From NCBI RefSeq assembly GCF_002127325.2, contig NC_035448.2, positions 86,446,587 through 86,510,586 on the forward strand: a stretch of DNA of 64,000 nucleotides. Reading direction: 5' to 3'. Every line of letters begins with the position of its first letter. Within the stretch, counting starts at the first letter, position 1. Position numbers and translations under genes: made by a program. This document shows, piece after piece, positions 24,249 to 35,765 of the stretch. The notes below the pieces were generated by a model. The model was not told the DNA's origin and made no database searches. It was given only the letters and a program-made list of their open reading frames with translations. The DNA is from Helianthus annuus. Lineage: Eukaryota > Streptophyta > Magnoliopsida > Asterales > Asteraceae.

Positions 24249-26349
24249 CTCTTCTGTCACACCCCGACCACGTAAAACAACAAAACGTGGCGGAAACGTC
24301 GGGGAGTGTTGTAACAGAATCATTGTTTCACAACCATGGATTAAACAAATTTCGTTTTATTGAATTAAATGAGTTACAATGTCTTAACAATAAAGAAACA
24401 TAACAAAAATTAACTAGTCTTGCATCTTTTAATGTCACTAAGGTCTCGTCCAATCCTATGTGAGCATGCATCAATATCATCATCAAAGATCATCAACTAT
24501 TGTACCTGAAACACATGTGAAAATACGTCAGCATAAAAATGCCGGCGAGTACATAGGTTTTACGAAAAATAGGATCCATGACTTAGGTTTAAGAAAATGT
24601 TTAACCAAAAACTTGTCATGAATCCAGTTTAAGTGTTTGCTTTTATAAAACGTTTGAAAATCGATGATAGATATGTATAGTTAAAAGAATGATGTAAGGT
24701 TAAATGAATAACCAAGTAAAAATGAGTTTGTATAAAACAAACTGTTTTGTAAAACAATGTCTTGTGAAAAATATGTTATTTGTGTAAAAATGTATAAATC
24801 CAAATGAATTATTTAAATAACGCTACGCCATGTAATATAATACAAGCACTTATATATAGGAAGTACCAGCGGCGTATCCACCATGCTTGTATCACATTAC
24901 ACACGTCTCGTTACTCAAATCACTTACCCACGTAAACCATCAATGTAAATTGCCCACGTCTAAACCGTTGTCAAATTTCAATCAAGTAATGTGTAAACAA
25001 AATGTCATGTATGGCAAGTGAAATATGTAACAACCAAACCATAGGTAAGAATGCACAAACAATGTACTAAGTATGTGGCGGGTGGACATACAAAGCATGA
25101 TACAAAGTATAAAATGTCTTGTAAAATGATGTACTAAATATGCACACAATGGGCATACATAGCATGTGATGTAAAATGTACTAAGTATGATAAACATACA
25201 TAGCATAAAATGTCATGTAAAACGATGTACTAAATATGTACACAATGGGCATACATAGCAAAAATGTAATAAAATCATGTACTAATAGTGTACTAGTGAA
25301 CATAGCAAGTATATGATATAAAAGCATGAAATCATGAAAGTAACAAGTAGGCACATGTGTTTCACCCCAAAATGTTTGAAAAACAGTAAAAAAGGGGTCT
25401 ATGTACTCACTTGAGATTGCTTAGAAGTCCTAGGATAACCACCAAGCAATGCTAGAAGATCACGGAATCAAACGGCACCTAATATAGGTATCTACATTAA
25501 CAAACGGACCTATCGGAGGATCGGGTAGTACGAGGGTTCGTAAACCAAATAAGTATGGGAACTTATGTAATATGGTTTAACAAAGCCTACATACTAAAAC
25601 GAAACCTATCCTAAGTGCTTTTGACCCATTACGACCCGTTTAGGTAGCTTACGCTACTTTAACGCGTCGCACGCGTAAAACGCGTTCAGAAAGCCTAACT
25701 AGTCCTATGACAAGTATTATATGCCTTAACATGTCTAATATTGTTGCTAAATCAGTTAAGATGTCAAAAATTAAGTTATATATGCTTAAAATGAATTTAT
25801 GCGTAAAAAGGGCATTTTGGTAATTTACCTAAGGCATATAAACTACCTATCATACCACTACTTAAACGACGTAATCATAAGGTATAACCTCGAAGGTTAT
25901 TCCCTATACAACTATGGTCACCTAAAGTGGTTGGTCGGATCCTAATGATCGACCAAATGGGTCGGGTTCGAAAGTATAAGCGATTGATTAGATCGCTTAC
26001 CTTTACGACCCTAAACAAGCACAATTCTAAAAGCGACGAGCTAAACATGCTAGAACATGTTTAGTAAAGTTAGAAAACAGGTTTGGTATCAAAACAAACG
26101 GTTTTGATACCCTAGAGTAGTTTGGTTACAAAATACGCGAGGAAACGCATTTTGGCCGAAACTACGACTCGTCACTGAGCCTAGATAACGTGGTAATCAA
26201 TGGGTATAGTCACTAGGGACTATAACCATCGTGATTACGCTCACGTTATGAAATTCAAACGAACTTCGCGTTGACCACAAACTGGTCAATGCAGAAAGTC
26301 AAACGCATTTTGACTTTAACGCTAAAACGAATGAAAAACGCGAAAGAGT

Positions 26350-26356
26350 ACTTACA
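26350..26356 (-). promoter_or_regulatory. Candidate 5' splice site in element A leader
   Basis: On the - strand CCTTCT is followed by GTAAGT, a canonical plant donor, about 115 bp downstream of the TATA box. Paired with the acceptor before gag at 23676 it would give an intron of about 2.7 kb. Confidence 0.45.
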
Positions 26357-26468
26357 GAAGGTCCCCGCAAGCTCTTGATCCGATTTACTCTCAGGTATGA
26401 AGCATAAACTTCAACTTAGAGAGCAAAAATCAGATCAAGTGTGAGTTGGAGGAATGAATGAGGGTGGG

Positions 26469-26477
26469 TATTTATAG
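26469..26477 (-). promoter_or_regulatory. TATA box of element A promoter LTR
   Basis: On the - strand CCTATAAATACCC. The left LTR has the same sequence at 7605-7613. Confidence 0.6.
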
Positions 26478-27551
26478 GAATTCAAGAGCCGTTAAGATCG
26501 TTTCTCGAAGATTGAGCTTCGATCTAAGCCGTACAAGTGAGCACATGGTATTTGGATACCATGGGCCCTTAAAAACCATCAAAAATAGCCCATAGATTGA
26601 TGAAAAACCATTAGCAAAGGTGTGGAACAGCTGGAAACCAATTCTGCTGATCTGGGACATGCTTACGGACCATAAGCAAAGGTCCATACGGATCGTAAGG
26701 ACCTTGCAGGTCAGCAACTTTCAAAATTGGCAGTTTTGGTCCCTGCAGCCCCAAAACTTGGTATTTGATGCATTTTTTACACGTTTAAGCCCCGTTAACC
26801 CCATTTCAAAGCTCTAAAATGAAGTTAAAGCATGGAGAACTTAAAATGTGCTAAAAAATATCTTGGATGTCGGTTCGTTTGGTCGTACGGTTGCGTTGTT
26901 CGGTTAATTACGACGGAATGCGCATAAACGCGAAAAACGATCCAAATTGCGCGACGAATGGATTTTTCTTATGCCAAACACTAAAATGAAATATTTTAAT
27001 GCTTAGATAAATGTTTGGAAGTCCGGAAGTATTCAGAATGTAAAATATGCGCGAAAATGCAAACTTATGCACTTTTTGACGCTTTTAGTCCCTGAATGAG
27101 TATAAAGTTTATTTTTGCGCACCAAACACCTCAAAGCCTATTTCTAAGCTATGTAGAGGATATTTAGGGCATATTTAACTTATGATCAAGTTCCGGAAGG
27201 TCTGTTACAGTACAAATTGACATACTTTCGCAGTTTGTCGAATTTAGTCCCTGTAAGCGAATAAACTTGATTTCGGCATACCAAACCATCCAAAACTTAT
27301 TTCTAAGTTATGTAAGGGTTATTTAAGGTATGTTAAGCCTATTTCACTATTCCGAAGTGTTTGTTGCATTGAACTGGTTATATTTACGCATCAGATCGCG
27401 TATAACCTTCCAGAAAGCGATTTAAGGCCCGAAATCGAACAAGAATCAATATGTGCAAACGATACACATATTTATACAAATCCGAAGTATGAAATACAAT
27501 ATTTCATTGGTTTGGTATTTGTTTGACGGTTGAAGTGACACAGGTGTCACA

Positions 27552-27556
27552 AGTAC
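27552..27556. repeat. Target site duplication of element A, right copy (AGTAC)
   Basis: Identical to 5414-5418. Removing the insert and one copy restores a continuous gag frame in element D. Confidence 0.9.
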
Positions 27557-27850
27557 CAACCCTTGCATCACCTGAACCGGTGTTAATCTCCCATTATATC
27601 TGGGGATTAATTGGAGAAATTAGACATGTAGTCAAGGCAGCTAGACCTCAAACCATAGAAGAAGCTATAGAACTAGCCAATACCTTGACTGATGAACTGG
27701 TGCGAACTAGAGAAGAAGACCAGAGGAGAAACCTATCCCAAAGACTTACTCAAGAATTCCGTTCTGGGAATTCCAACCGTAGGAACATAGGTTCTACTTC
27801 TGCACCATACTGTAAAACCTGCAGAAAGAAACATTCTGGAAAATGCCTAC
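27557..27850 (+). pseudogene. Element D gag, C-terminal fragment
   Basis: Continues the gag frame broken at 5418. Residues such as VLISHYIWGLIGEIR and the region TIEEAIELANTLTDELV are the end of the gag capsid domain. It leads into a Cys-rich segment ([13 protein letters not shown]), then a one-base frameshift near 27846 moves the coding frame. The apparent start of this frame lies in A's LTR and is meaningless. Confidence 0.75.
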
Positions 27851-30800
27851 TTACTGCAATTTCTGCAAAGCACCAGGACATAAGGAAGAAACTTGTAGAA
27901 GGAAACCAACCAATGGAATGTGCTTCAACTGTGGAGAAAAAGGTCATATCAAGCCAAATTGTCCGAAGTTAGCTCCAACTGCAAACAACAAGAATCCTAA
28001 AAGTGCTAGAGCATTTGTTCTAACTGCAGATGAAGCCAAGATAATTCCAGACGTCATTGCTGGTACGTTTTTAGTTAATGATATTTTTGCTAAAGTATTA
28101 TTTGACTCTGGTGTAAACCAAAGTTTTATTAATACTTCATTTTGCAAACTTCTAAATCAATCATTAACTAAACTACCACAAGAATGTCTAGTAGAGACCG
28201 CGAATGGAGAAACCGTTAGAATTTCTGAAATCTTGCAGGGAGCAAGAATAGAAATTTTTAATCAAAAATTTATTGCAAACCTTTACCCAATGAATCTAGC
28301 AGGATTCGATGTCGTGTTAGGAATGGATTGGTTAATAGCCAATAAAGCCAGTATTTTATGTGATCGAAAGTCAATTCAAGTAAAATCACCAAGAGGTGAA
28401 AAGATCACAATTAAAGGAAATAAATCATCTGGATCCACTAAATTCGTCTCTGTGATGAAAACTGCAAGTTATATAAGAAAAGGATCTATAGTGTATTTGA
28501 TTTCTATAATCACTAACACTAAAGGAAAAGAATTAAAAGACATTCCAGTCGTGTCCGAGTTTTCAGATGTCTTTCCAGAAGAATTGTCAGGGCTACCGCC
28601 AGACAGGGAAGTTGAATTTAGTATCCATCTACTACCAGGAACAGCACCGATTGCCAAAGTACCTTACCGTTTGGCACCCGCTGAAATGCAGGAACTGAAG
28701 AAACAATTAGACGAATTGTTGGAGAAAGGATTCATACAGCCAAGCTCATCGTCATGGGGAGCACCGATTTTATTTGTTAAAAAGAAGGATGGATCAATGC
28801 GTATGTGCATTGACTACCGTGAATTGAACAAAGTCACGATTAAGAATCGGTATCCATTACCGAGGATCGATGATCTGTTCGATCAACTTCAAGGAGCTCG
28901 ATTTTTCTCTAAAATTGATTTAAGATCAGGATATCATCAATTAAAGGTACAGGAAGAGGATATTCCTAAAACCGCATTCAGAACAAGGTATGGTCATTAT
29001 GAATTTACTGTCATGCCATTTGGTTTAACCAATGCCCCAGCCGCATTTATGGACATGATGAACCGAATATGTAAGCCATATTTGGATAAATTCATTGTCT
29101 TCATAGATGATATTCTAATTTACTCTAAGAGTAAGGAAGAGCATGCAAAGCACTTGCACTTACTTTTAAGTTTACTAAGAAAGGAAAAGCTTTATGCTAA
29201 ATTTTCAAAGTGCGAGTTTTGGTTAGAGCAAGTACAATTTCTTGGACATTTAGTTAACCATGAAGGAAACCATGTGGATCCCATAAAGATCGAGGCAATT
29301 ACCAAATGGAAAACCCCTGAATCGCCAACCGAGGTTAGAAGTTTCTTAGGATTGGCCGGTTATGGATGTGTGTTGATGCAACGTCAAAAGGTTATAGCTT
29401 ACGCCTCTAGACAGCTTAAGAATCATGAAGAAAATTATTCAACCCATGATTTGGAATTAGGAGCTATAATTTTTGCCCTTAAGATTTGGAGACATTATCT
29501 TTATGGTAGTAAGTTTACCATATTTACAGATCATAAGAGTTTAAGATATGTTTTTGGGCAAAAAGAATTAAATATGAGACAAAGACGTTGGATGGAGATG
29601 CTTAGTGATTATGATTGTGATATTCAGTATCATGCAGGAAAAGCAAATGTAGTGGCTGATGCTTTAAGTCGAAAGTACCATGAAAAGCCAAAAAGGGTAC
29701 GTTCTCTTAAATTAAATCTACAAGTAGATTTAAACGATCAAATTAGAAAAGCGCAAGAATCAGTAATCAAGGAAGATACTGAAAAATTAAAAGGAATGAT
29801 TAAGGAATTAGAACAAGGAACAGATGGAATTTGGAGATTCCATAAAAAGAGAATGTGGATACCTAAATTAGGAAATTTACGTCACCGTATATTAGATGAA
29901 GCTCATAAATCTAAATATACGATGCATCCAGGAAATGATAAAATGTACCAGGATTTAAGGAAAAATTTCTGGTGGATAGGAATGAAAAAGGATATAGCAG
30001 CTTATGTTTCTAAATGTTTAACTTGCTCACAAGTTAAAGCTGAACACCAGAAACCCTCAGGTTTATTACAGCAATTAGAAATGCCAGTTTGGAAATGGGA
30101 ATTAATAACAATAGATTTTGTTACCAAATTACCCAAAACAAGAAAAGGTAATAATACAATCTGGGTGATTGTAGATAGGCTAACCAAGTCAGCTCATTTC
30201 TTACCAATGAAGGAAACTTTCAGTATGGAAAAATTGGCCAAATTATATGTAAATAAAATTGTTTCATTACATGGAATACCTTTATCAATTGTTTCTGATA
30301 AGGATAGCCGTTTTACATCTCATTTCTGGTCAAGTTTCCAAAAGGCAATGGGAACTAAATTAAAACTAAGCACAGCTTACCATCCTCAAACGGACGGGCA
30401 AAGTGAAAGGACAATTCAGACAATGGAAGACATGCTTAGAGCCTGTATAATTGATTTCGGAAGTAATTGGGATGATCACTTACCTTTAATAGAATTTTCT
30501 TATAATAACAGTTATCACACAAGTATTAATGCTGCACCATTCGAAGCACTTTATGGAAGAAAGTGCAGAACCCCAGTCTGTTGGGCAGAAATTAGGGAAA
30601 AACAACTATCTGGACCTAAGATAGTACAAGAAACAACTGACAAAGTCATTCAAGTCAAGGAACGACTGAAAGCAGCACGTGATCGAAAAAAGAGCTACGC
30701 TGATAACAGACGCAACCCGTTAGAATTCCAAGTCGGTGATAAAGTTTTGTTAAAAGTCTTTCCTTGGAAAGGAGTGGTAAGATTCGTCAAAAGAGGAACT

Positions 30801-31052
30801 CTAAATCCCAGGTATGTTGGACCTTTTGAGATAATTAGAAGAATAGGACCTGTAGCCTATCAGCTACAACTGCCAGAGGAAATGGCAAGAATACATGATG
30901 TATTTCATGTATCTAATCTTAAGAAATGCTTAGCTGATGAATCACTCGTAGTACCTCTTAAGAATATAGAGGTAAATGAGCAATTAAAGTTTGTAAAGAG
31001 GCCTTTACAAATTGAAGATAGGAAGATCAAGAACCTCAAGATAAGAGATTAG
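27843..31052 (+). pseudogene. Element D pol (zinc knuckles, protease, RT, damaged RNase H, integrase)
   Basis: A long open frame of 1069 codons. Domains: zinc knuckles [14 protein letters not shown] (about residue 5) and [14 protein letters not shown] (about 27); protease with LFDSGV in place of the usual DSGA (about 90); RT with the FIDDILIYS catalytic motif; then a clean in-frame loss of about 68 residues at about residue 507 (near 29362). The loss removes the RT connection and the first RNase H catalytic Asp (VYCDAS in element B). The later RNase H motif TDHKSL survives. Integrase follows with the CLTC pair and D,D,E region ([28 protein letters not shown]). A frameshift near 31048 separates the chromodomain-like tail. 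The ATG at 27843 is internal to the gag-pol reading and not a true start. Confidence 0.85.
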
Positions 31053-31150
31053 TTCTGGTCAAAGTGAAGTGGGACTCCAAAAGAGGACCTGAATACACAT
31101 GGGAGCTTGAATCAGAAATGCAAAAGAAATATCCGCACTTGTTCCAGTAG
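31053..31150 (+). pseudogene. Element D integrase C-terminal chromodomain-like tail, shifted frame
   Basis: In a frame different from the main pol frame the sequence reads VKVKWDSKRGPEYTWELESE and ends KKYPHLFQ before TAG at 31148. This matches the Tekay-type C-terminus seen in element B (RGPEFTWEREDQMKAKYPHLF region). Confidence 0.75.
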
Positions 31151-31173
31151 ATCTCGAGGACGAGCTCTAAAAC

Positions 31174-31186
31174 AAGGTGGGGAGGA
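31174..31186 (+). promoter_or_regulatory. Polypurine tract of element D
   Basis: AAGGTGGGGAGGA lies just upstream of the LTR that begins TATAACAACCC. The LTR start has TA where TG is expected, a single substitution. Confidence 0.7.
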
Positions 31187-31343
31187 TATAACAACCCTGA
31201 ACCGACACCCTCGATAATTTTTCCGACACCCTAATATATGTTAAAATATCCCAATATGTCTTATATTACACCCCGTATGTGAAAACCGAGCCCGAAATAT
31301 AACATAACATATAAAATAAATTAAAAACAATAAAGATTAAGCT

Positions 31344-31611
31344 GAGGCGGGCCGCGTAGACCCACCTCAACACGTACGCGGGCGGTATCAAGGTCAGACT
31401 TGATTTCGTTGATTTCTTAAGTTCAGGCGGGCCGCGTTAGACCACCATTAAGTTAATGCGGGCCGCGAGACACTTAGAATGTGGCAAAGCCCGGTGCGGC
31501 CACGTAGCCCAACACCCGGTAGGCCTACGCATTGACTCAGCCCAGCTATACGTTTGACCAGGGTTGACGCGGGCCACGTAACCCTTGTCTTTGTTTTACG
31601 CGGGCCGCGAG
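31344..31611. repeat. Five GCGG-G-CCGC dyads, element D LTR
   Basis: Copies near 31344, 31424, 31457, 31567 (one arm changed to CCACG) and 31598. They sit 20-290 bp upstream of the TATA box. The core is CGGGCCG, the same type as in elements A, B, C and the Athila-like LTR. Confidence 0.75.
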
Positions 31612-31629
31612 AGGCCCAATTTTCAGCCC

Positions 31630-31636
31630 TATATAA
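31630..31636 (+). promoter_or_regulatory. TATA box of element D LTR
   Basis: CCCTATATAAGGAAGCC, followed by a pyrimidine-rich TTCATTTCTTTCTTTCTT stretch about 35 bp on. Confidence 0.6.
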
Positions 31637-32639
31637 GGAAGCCTCGGGATTTCATTTCCGATCGTTCATTTCTTTCTTTCTTAAGCAAATTTCTGAATAG
31701 TGGGCATTATACCCGAGTCTAATACCCCGCCTAAATAGCGAGGTTCTGCTACGATGTAAGTATTATAACCCCTGGAGACGTATTAGATACTCTGCCCGAT
31801 TGATCTAGGGTTCCGTAATGGCTGTCGTGGTTCTGCCCGACGTAGTCGTTGGAATGCCGTCTCGGGGAGGGTATTACTAATGTTAAAATGGGTTATTATA
31901 CTAACACACGTGCATTTGTGTAATTTATAGTTTTTCACCAGGAAACCCTAAAAGAGTAATCTAAGACAGCAATGTAAGTAATCCTCTTTTTGTAAACCTA
32001 TTTTGTGAATTGTTTTTACAAAACCTTAAATATCTTTCCATGCGAATAGCAGTTATTGAGTGTTTGTAAGAATACAATTACAGTCGGTAAATTTGGGGTT
32101 TTGTATACAAAATTTGTTACCACTTGGTAAAGGAGTAACATGACCATAAGTCAGAACGACATTACCGTGTGGTGGTAATTGATATAACTTGGAAACAAAT
32201 GTAATTGCGGATGCGCCCTCAATACTGTTCACTATGACTTTTTATTTAAACCTGATTAAACTGGGATTCACTCACCAGTATTTCCCACTGACAAAATGTT
32301 TTTAAAACGCGTTTCAGGTAACAAAATGTGAAAGCCAAATAGAAGCCAACTGGACAGCACTGAAGGCTTGGAAAAGTGGCAATAAAGTTACCTAAGAATA
32401 AAATAGATATTTTGTTAAATAAAATAGGATTTATTCCTATAAAAGTGTGTATACTGAAAACTTGGGTTTTTACCCATGTGTTTAATATTATAAAATGTGG
32501 TGGTTTACTCTGATAACATATTTCCTAACTACGGTCCTGATGAAAATTTCCGCTGCCAAATTGAATAAATAAATGTGATACCACCGAAACTGGCTCGCGG
32601 CCGCCCGTTCCCGGGAATCAGGGATCGGGGGCTGTGACA

Positions 32640-33247
32640 TTGGGGGTCCATTTTGTCCATTTTTAGTCTGAATTTTAGCGTGAAACTTTCAAGGGTTTGT
32701 CTATATGCAATTATACACAGTCTGTGAAAAATTTAACTGGTTTTGACCGTTAAAACTCATTCTGTTGAAGAAAGAAGGTGTAGAAGTAAGAAATCTTGAC
32801 GAAATCCAGCTAATCTCTGCAGAACTCCTCCTCCTGAGCTCTGATACCAATTCTAGGATCGTGCGATTGACCCGATTGAGTCGTTCAGAGAGGTTCTGAT
32901 CTATTTCAGGTGCGGAAAACAAGAAATAGACTTAGAAACAGCTAATACTTCACTTTAACTACTGATTATATTGATATGATCACAAATACAATCAGTCTTC
33001 ACACCGGCAGCACTTCCGTATGGAATTCGAGAATCGTTCTCCCTGATTTCGCTCAGAGATGCCTATTTATAGGCTCTTGATTCCGCTCGGAATGACATAA
33101 CCACGTTTGGAGCGGAATTAGCTGTAGGAGTGAAATCAGCCACTAAAACACATAAACTTTCCTATTTTCTCAATCTACGTGCCCTGATCTATCCAATCTA
33201 ATCTAAGACTCGATACAAGACGAAGTCGACAGATGTATGCACCAACA
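32640..33247 (-). mobile_element. copia-2: 5' LTR and leader of a Ty1/copia element, broken by D
   Basis: Read on the - strand, a LTR-like segment begins TGTTGGTGCATAC at 33247, contains CTATAAATAGG (33063-33072) and ends near 32852. A tRNA-iMet primer site TTGGTATCAGAGC (32838-32850) and about 200 bp of leader follow, then the sequence stops at the end of element D's LTR (32639). The rest of copia-2 must lie left of D, outside the window. This makes copia-2 the outermost host of the left nest. Confidence 0.65.
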
Positions 33248-33371
33248 TTTTTTCTCTGATTCAGTTTCAGTTTCGGTTGAGGGGGTGGTGGAGAGTGGTG
33301 TACGATGGTCGTTTGTGCGATTTAGGGTTTCGAGTGAAGGGAGATGGGGGTTTGCAGGTTTTTCAGTGGTG
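33248..33371. other. Short stretch between copia-2 and copia-3
   Basis: About 125 bp of G/T-rich sequence with no recognisable gene. It continues on the other side of copia-3 at 41556, so it is part of the pre-insertion host DNA. Confidence 0.5.
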
Positions 33372-33376
33372 GACAA
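33372..33376. repeat. Target site duplication of copia-3, left copy (GACAA)
   Basis: GACAA precedes TGTTAGTGC at 33377. The same GACAA follows GCACTAACA at 41551-41555. Confidence 0.7.
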
Positions 33377-33741
33377 TGTTAGTGCATTTATGTCTATCGC
33401 CCCCGTCAATTCCGTTCGTAGCATAAACAGAAGAAGTTTAGTGCTTATAGTGTTAGATTTCGGAGAAAAGGAAAGGTGGCATTTCTGTAATAATGAGGAA
33501 TCTCATTAAAGCCCCTTGGCCTATAAATAGAAGGCTTATGCCTTACTTTTGCACATTTGGAGCTTAGGAGATCTAGAGCTAGAGAGAGAAAGCCTAGAGA
33601 GAGAAAGCTCGTGTATGTGATTCAGGTGCTATACAATTTCAGATCTGATTATAGAATCACGGTTATAATTACGTCTTGTGTGTTCGGTCACGTTCGTGTA
33701 CGGATTCCGCACGTCACACGTTCAGTTTGCAATCATTTCGG
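33377..33741 (+). repeat. Left LTR of copia-3, inverted and truncated
   Basis: It matches the reverse complement of 41172-41550, including CTATAAATAG at 33521-33530 on the + strand and an ACGTTCGTGTACGGATTCC segment. It stops after CAATCATTTCGG. The AGTCAAAACCGGTCCTAACA end of the right LTR is missing. It also has an extra copy of an AGAGAGAGAAAGC unit near 33585. Confidence 0.75.
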
Positions 33742-35765
33742 TTGCCGTAGTCAATCCGTAGTCGAACTCGTAGCGACTTGTCTTTCTCTCTCTCTTGAGT
33801 CTTCTTGAAGATTTGACATCTTCAGCAAACATAGACTCCCTCTTGCTTGAACAGAATCCCGGTGGATCTGTCTTCAGCTTCAGCTCCCCCTTTCGGTAGA
33901 CTCTTCAGGCTCCCCCTTTAGTCAAGCTTCCGTGCTTTTGGGATCGACACCTGGCTTTTCGATTACAAGCTCCTTTAGGATAGATTCCTGGCACCTTGAA
34001 TCCACGCTTCCTCTTGCATTGAGCTCGTCTTCAGACTCCCCCTTAGGCTTGGCTATCGGGATCGTAGTCTGGAACCTGCAATCCTCAACATTTATAAGTA
34101 CAAATATTTTGAAATTGTCCAGAAATCATAATCTGGCTCTTTTAAACTTTCTAAATCACTCCCCCTATCAACAATCTTTATTGATTTGGCAGTATTTAAG
34201 TATCCAAAATCGAAAATTGGCTCTTTTATAGATTTTAACAGTATAAGCATCCAAATCCTTCACGGTTAATCATCCAAGTCCAAATTAATGACCTTGGAGA
34301 TATCACAAACTGTTTTTGATTTTATTTTAAAACTTCAAGTTTCAAATTAATGAACTTGTTTTATTTTCAGAAACACAATCAGCGTACTCAGATTTTGAAA
34401 CTCAGCATTTCAGACATCGGTTGTCGAAAATAAAGCAGAATCAAAAATCTGTTTGTATTTTCTGAAAACTTAAAGCAGTAAAGAAATATTTACAAACATA
34501 TATACAGACAATATTTTTGTTTGAGTTCGCGGCAGAGGATCATATCAGTTTATGACAAATCACTAGCACCGTTGAGCTTTAAACACTTTAAGTTCTAAAT
34601 GATTCACTTAGATTGTCAGTATACTGATCCACTTAAATTTTCACACAAAGTTCAACTGATTTGAGATACGAGATTAGTGTATTATAAGACTTAAACTTAT
34701 TCTCGTGTCCCACCTCAGAATATACTCCCATATCCAGATCCCAATATTCAGTCTTACAGGTGAGTATACCTAGATGATATCTGTAAAGGGTTAAATGCGA
34801 AACCGTGAGAGCTCAGGTCAGAACTTCCGTTCAGCAGAGAGATGACGGTTCGACTTTCGGTGTGTTCCCTTTAGAGAATCTTTTCTTCAACAGCACATGA
34901 TTAGCATTTTGCAATGTTTCATCATTTTTTGTACTGAGGGCGATGTTATATTTCAAGCAAGCAGAAAGTATTATACGGGGACTAGGCCATTGCTTCCGCA
35001 AAATCAGAAGTCCCGGGATAATACCCCAGATATCACTAAGCATAAAGACCTAGTATCTCAGAAAGAGGGGTCTTTCAAACAAGATTTCAGGGGTTACCTA
35101 TATATCCGAGAGATGTTCCCCACGAAATAAGCAAGTATTGATATTTAGGTTTATATCTCGAAAACAATCTACTAAGCGTGTAAAAATCTACTGGCATATC
35201 ATCAGTGAGACCGTTTATCACATTTTAACATTACAATTCTTTAGCGTACTGTGATTGTCTTCTGATGTACTATCATTTCCTCTTTTTACACAAAAACTCA
35301 TTTTTGAATTTTTATCATGTTTTTGGCTTTTTCAAATTTTCTAATGTTTTTGTATTTTCTGAAAATATCTCTAACTCCCCCTAAAATCCAAAACCATTTA
35401 AAGAAAATTTGACAATCGATGTAGATAGATTTGTCTCGCCATCCATTTTCTGCATCTCATGCTCTGATTTGCAGAAAGCATAACGTACCCCCATGATTTA
35501 CAACCCATTGATTTTCGACAGTTTGAAAAACCGTTTTTCAATCTTGTGAAATTAATCATGTTTGTTCAGCCGTGAGGATTTCGGCATATTCAAATAACAT
35601 ATTTTTGAATTTTTGGATTTGTGACAAATTTAAAAACAAACACATTTTTTATTTTTCAAATTTTTTACAAAATAAAAACATATTTTTGGTTTTTAAAATT
35701 TTTCAATTTTTAGGGTTTTTGAAATATTGTTTATTTATATACATAAAACAAACAAACTCCCTGTT
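33742..35765 (-). other. 3' non-coding internal region of copia-3
   Basis: No RT or integrase motif in any frame. On the - strand it has several GGGGGAG purine tracts (near 33886-33892, 33910-33917 and 34038-34044), typical of the 3' end of copia elements close to the 3' LTR. The 35280-35765 part is A/T-rich. Confidence 0.6.

Larger units (their letters stand above)
5419..27551 (-). mobile_element. Element A: pol-less, gag-only Tekay-like LTR retrotransposon (TR-GAG type)
   Basis: It is bounded by TGTCACACC at 5419 and GGTGTCACA at 27551 with matching AGTAC duplications. After removing nested element B it is about 9.6 kb: two LTRs of about 3.3 kb and an internal region of about 3.05 kb (21200-24254). 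The internal region has a primer site, a gag pseudogene, a conserved non-coding block, a tandem-repeat block and a polypurine tract, but no protease, RT, RNase H or integrase. The strand follows from gag and the primer site. It must have used enzymes made by another element. Confidence 0.85.
24255..27551 (-). repeat. Right (5') LTR of element A (3297 bp)
   Basis: TGTCACACC to GGTGTCACA. It contains the degenerate 55 bp repeat family (about 25060-25290), donor-like GTAAGT (26350-26355 on the - strand), TATA at 26469-26477 and dyads at 26661-26700. Confidence 0.9.
5011..32639 (+). mobile_element. Element D: decayed Ty3/gypsy chromovirus, interrupted by element A
   Basis: Element D is represented by gag sequence at 5011-5418, gag/pol at 27557-31150, a polypurine tract at 31174-31186 and a 3' LTR at 31187-32639. 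The bases at 5418 and 27557 rejoin in the same reading frame once the 22 kb insert and one copy of AGTAC are discounted. Its 5' LTR and gag start are left of the window, beyond the Athila-like element that also landed in its gag. RT, integrase and the C-terminal chromodomain-like tail place it near the Tekay/Del group (by eye). Confidence 0.75.
31187..32639 (+). repeat. 3' LTR of element D (about 1.45 kb)
   Basis: It begins TATAACAACCC and ends GGGGGCTGTGACA at 32639. It contains several GCGGGCCGC dyads at 31344-31611 and a TATATAA box at 31630. Beyond 32639 the sequence changes to the leader of copia-2, so D inserted there. The partner LTR is outside the window. Confidence 0.75.
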
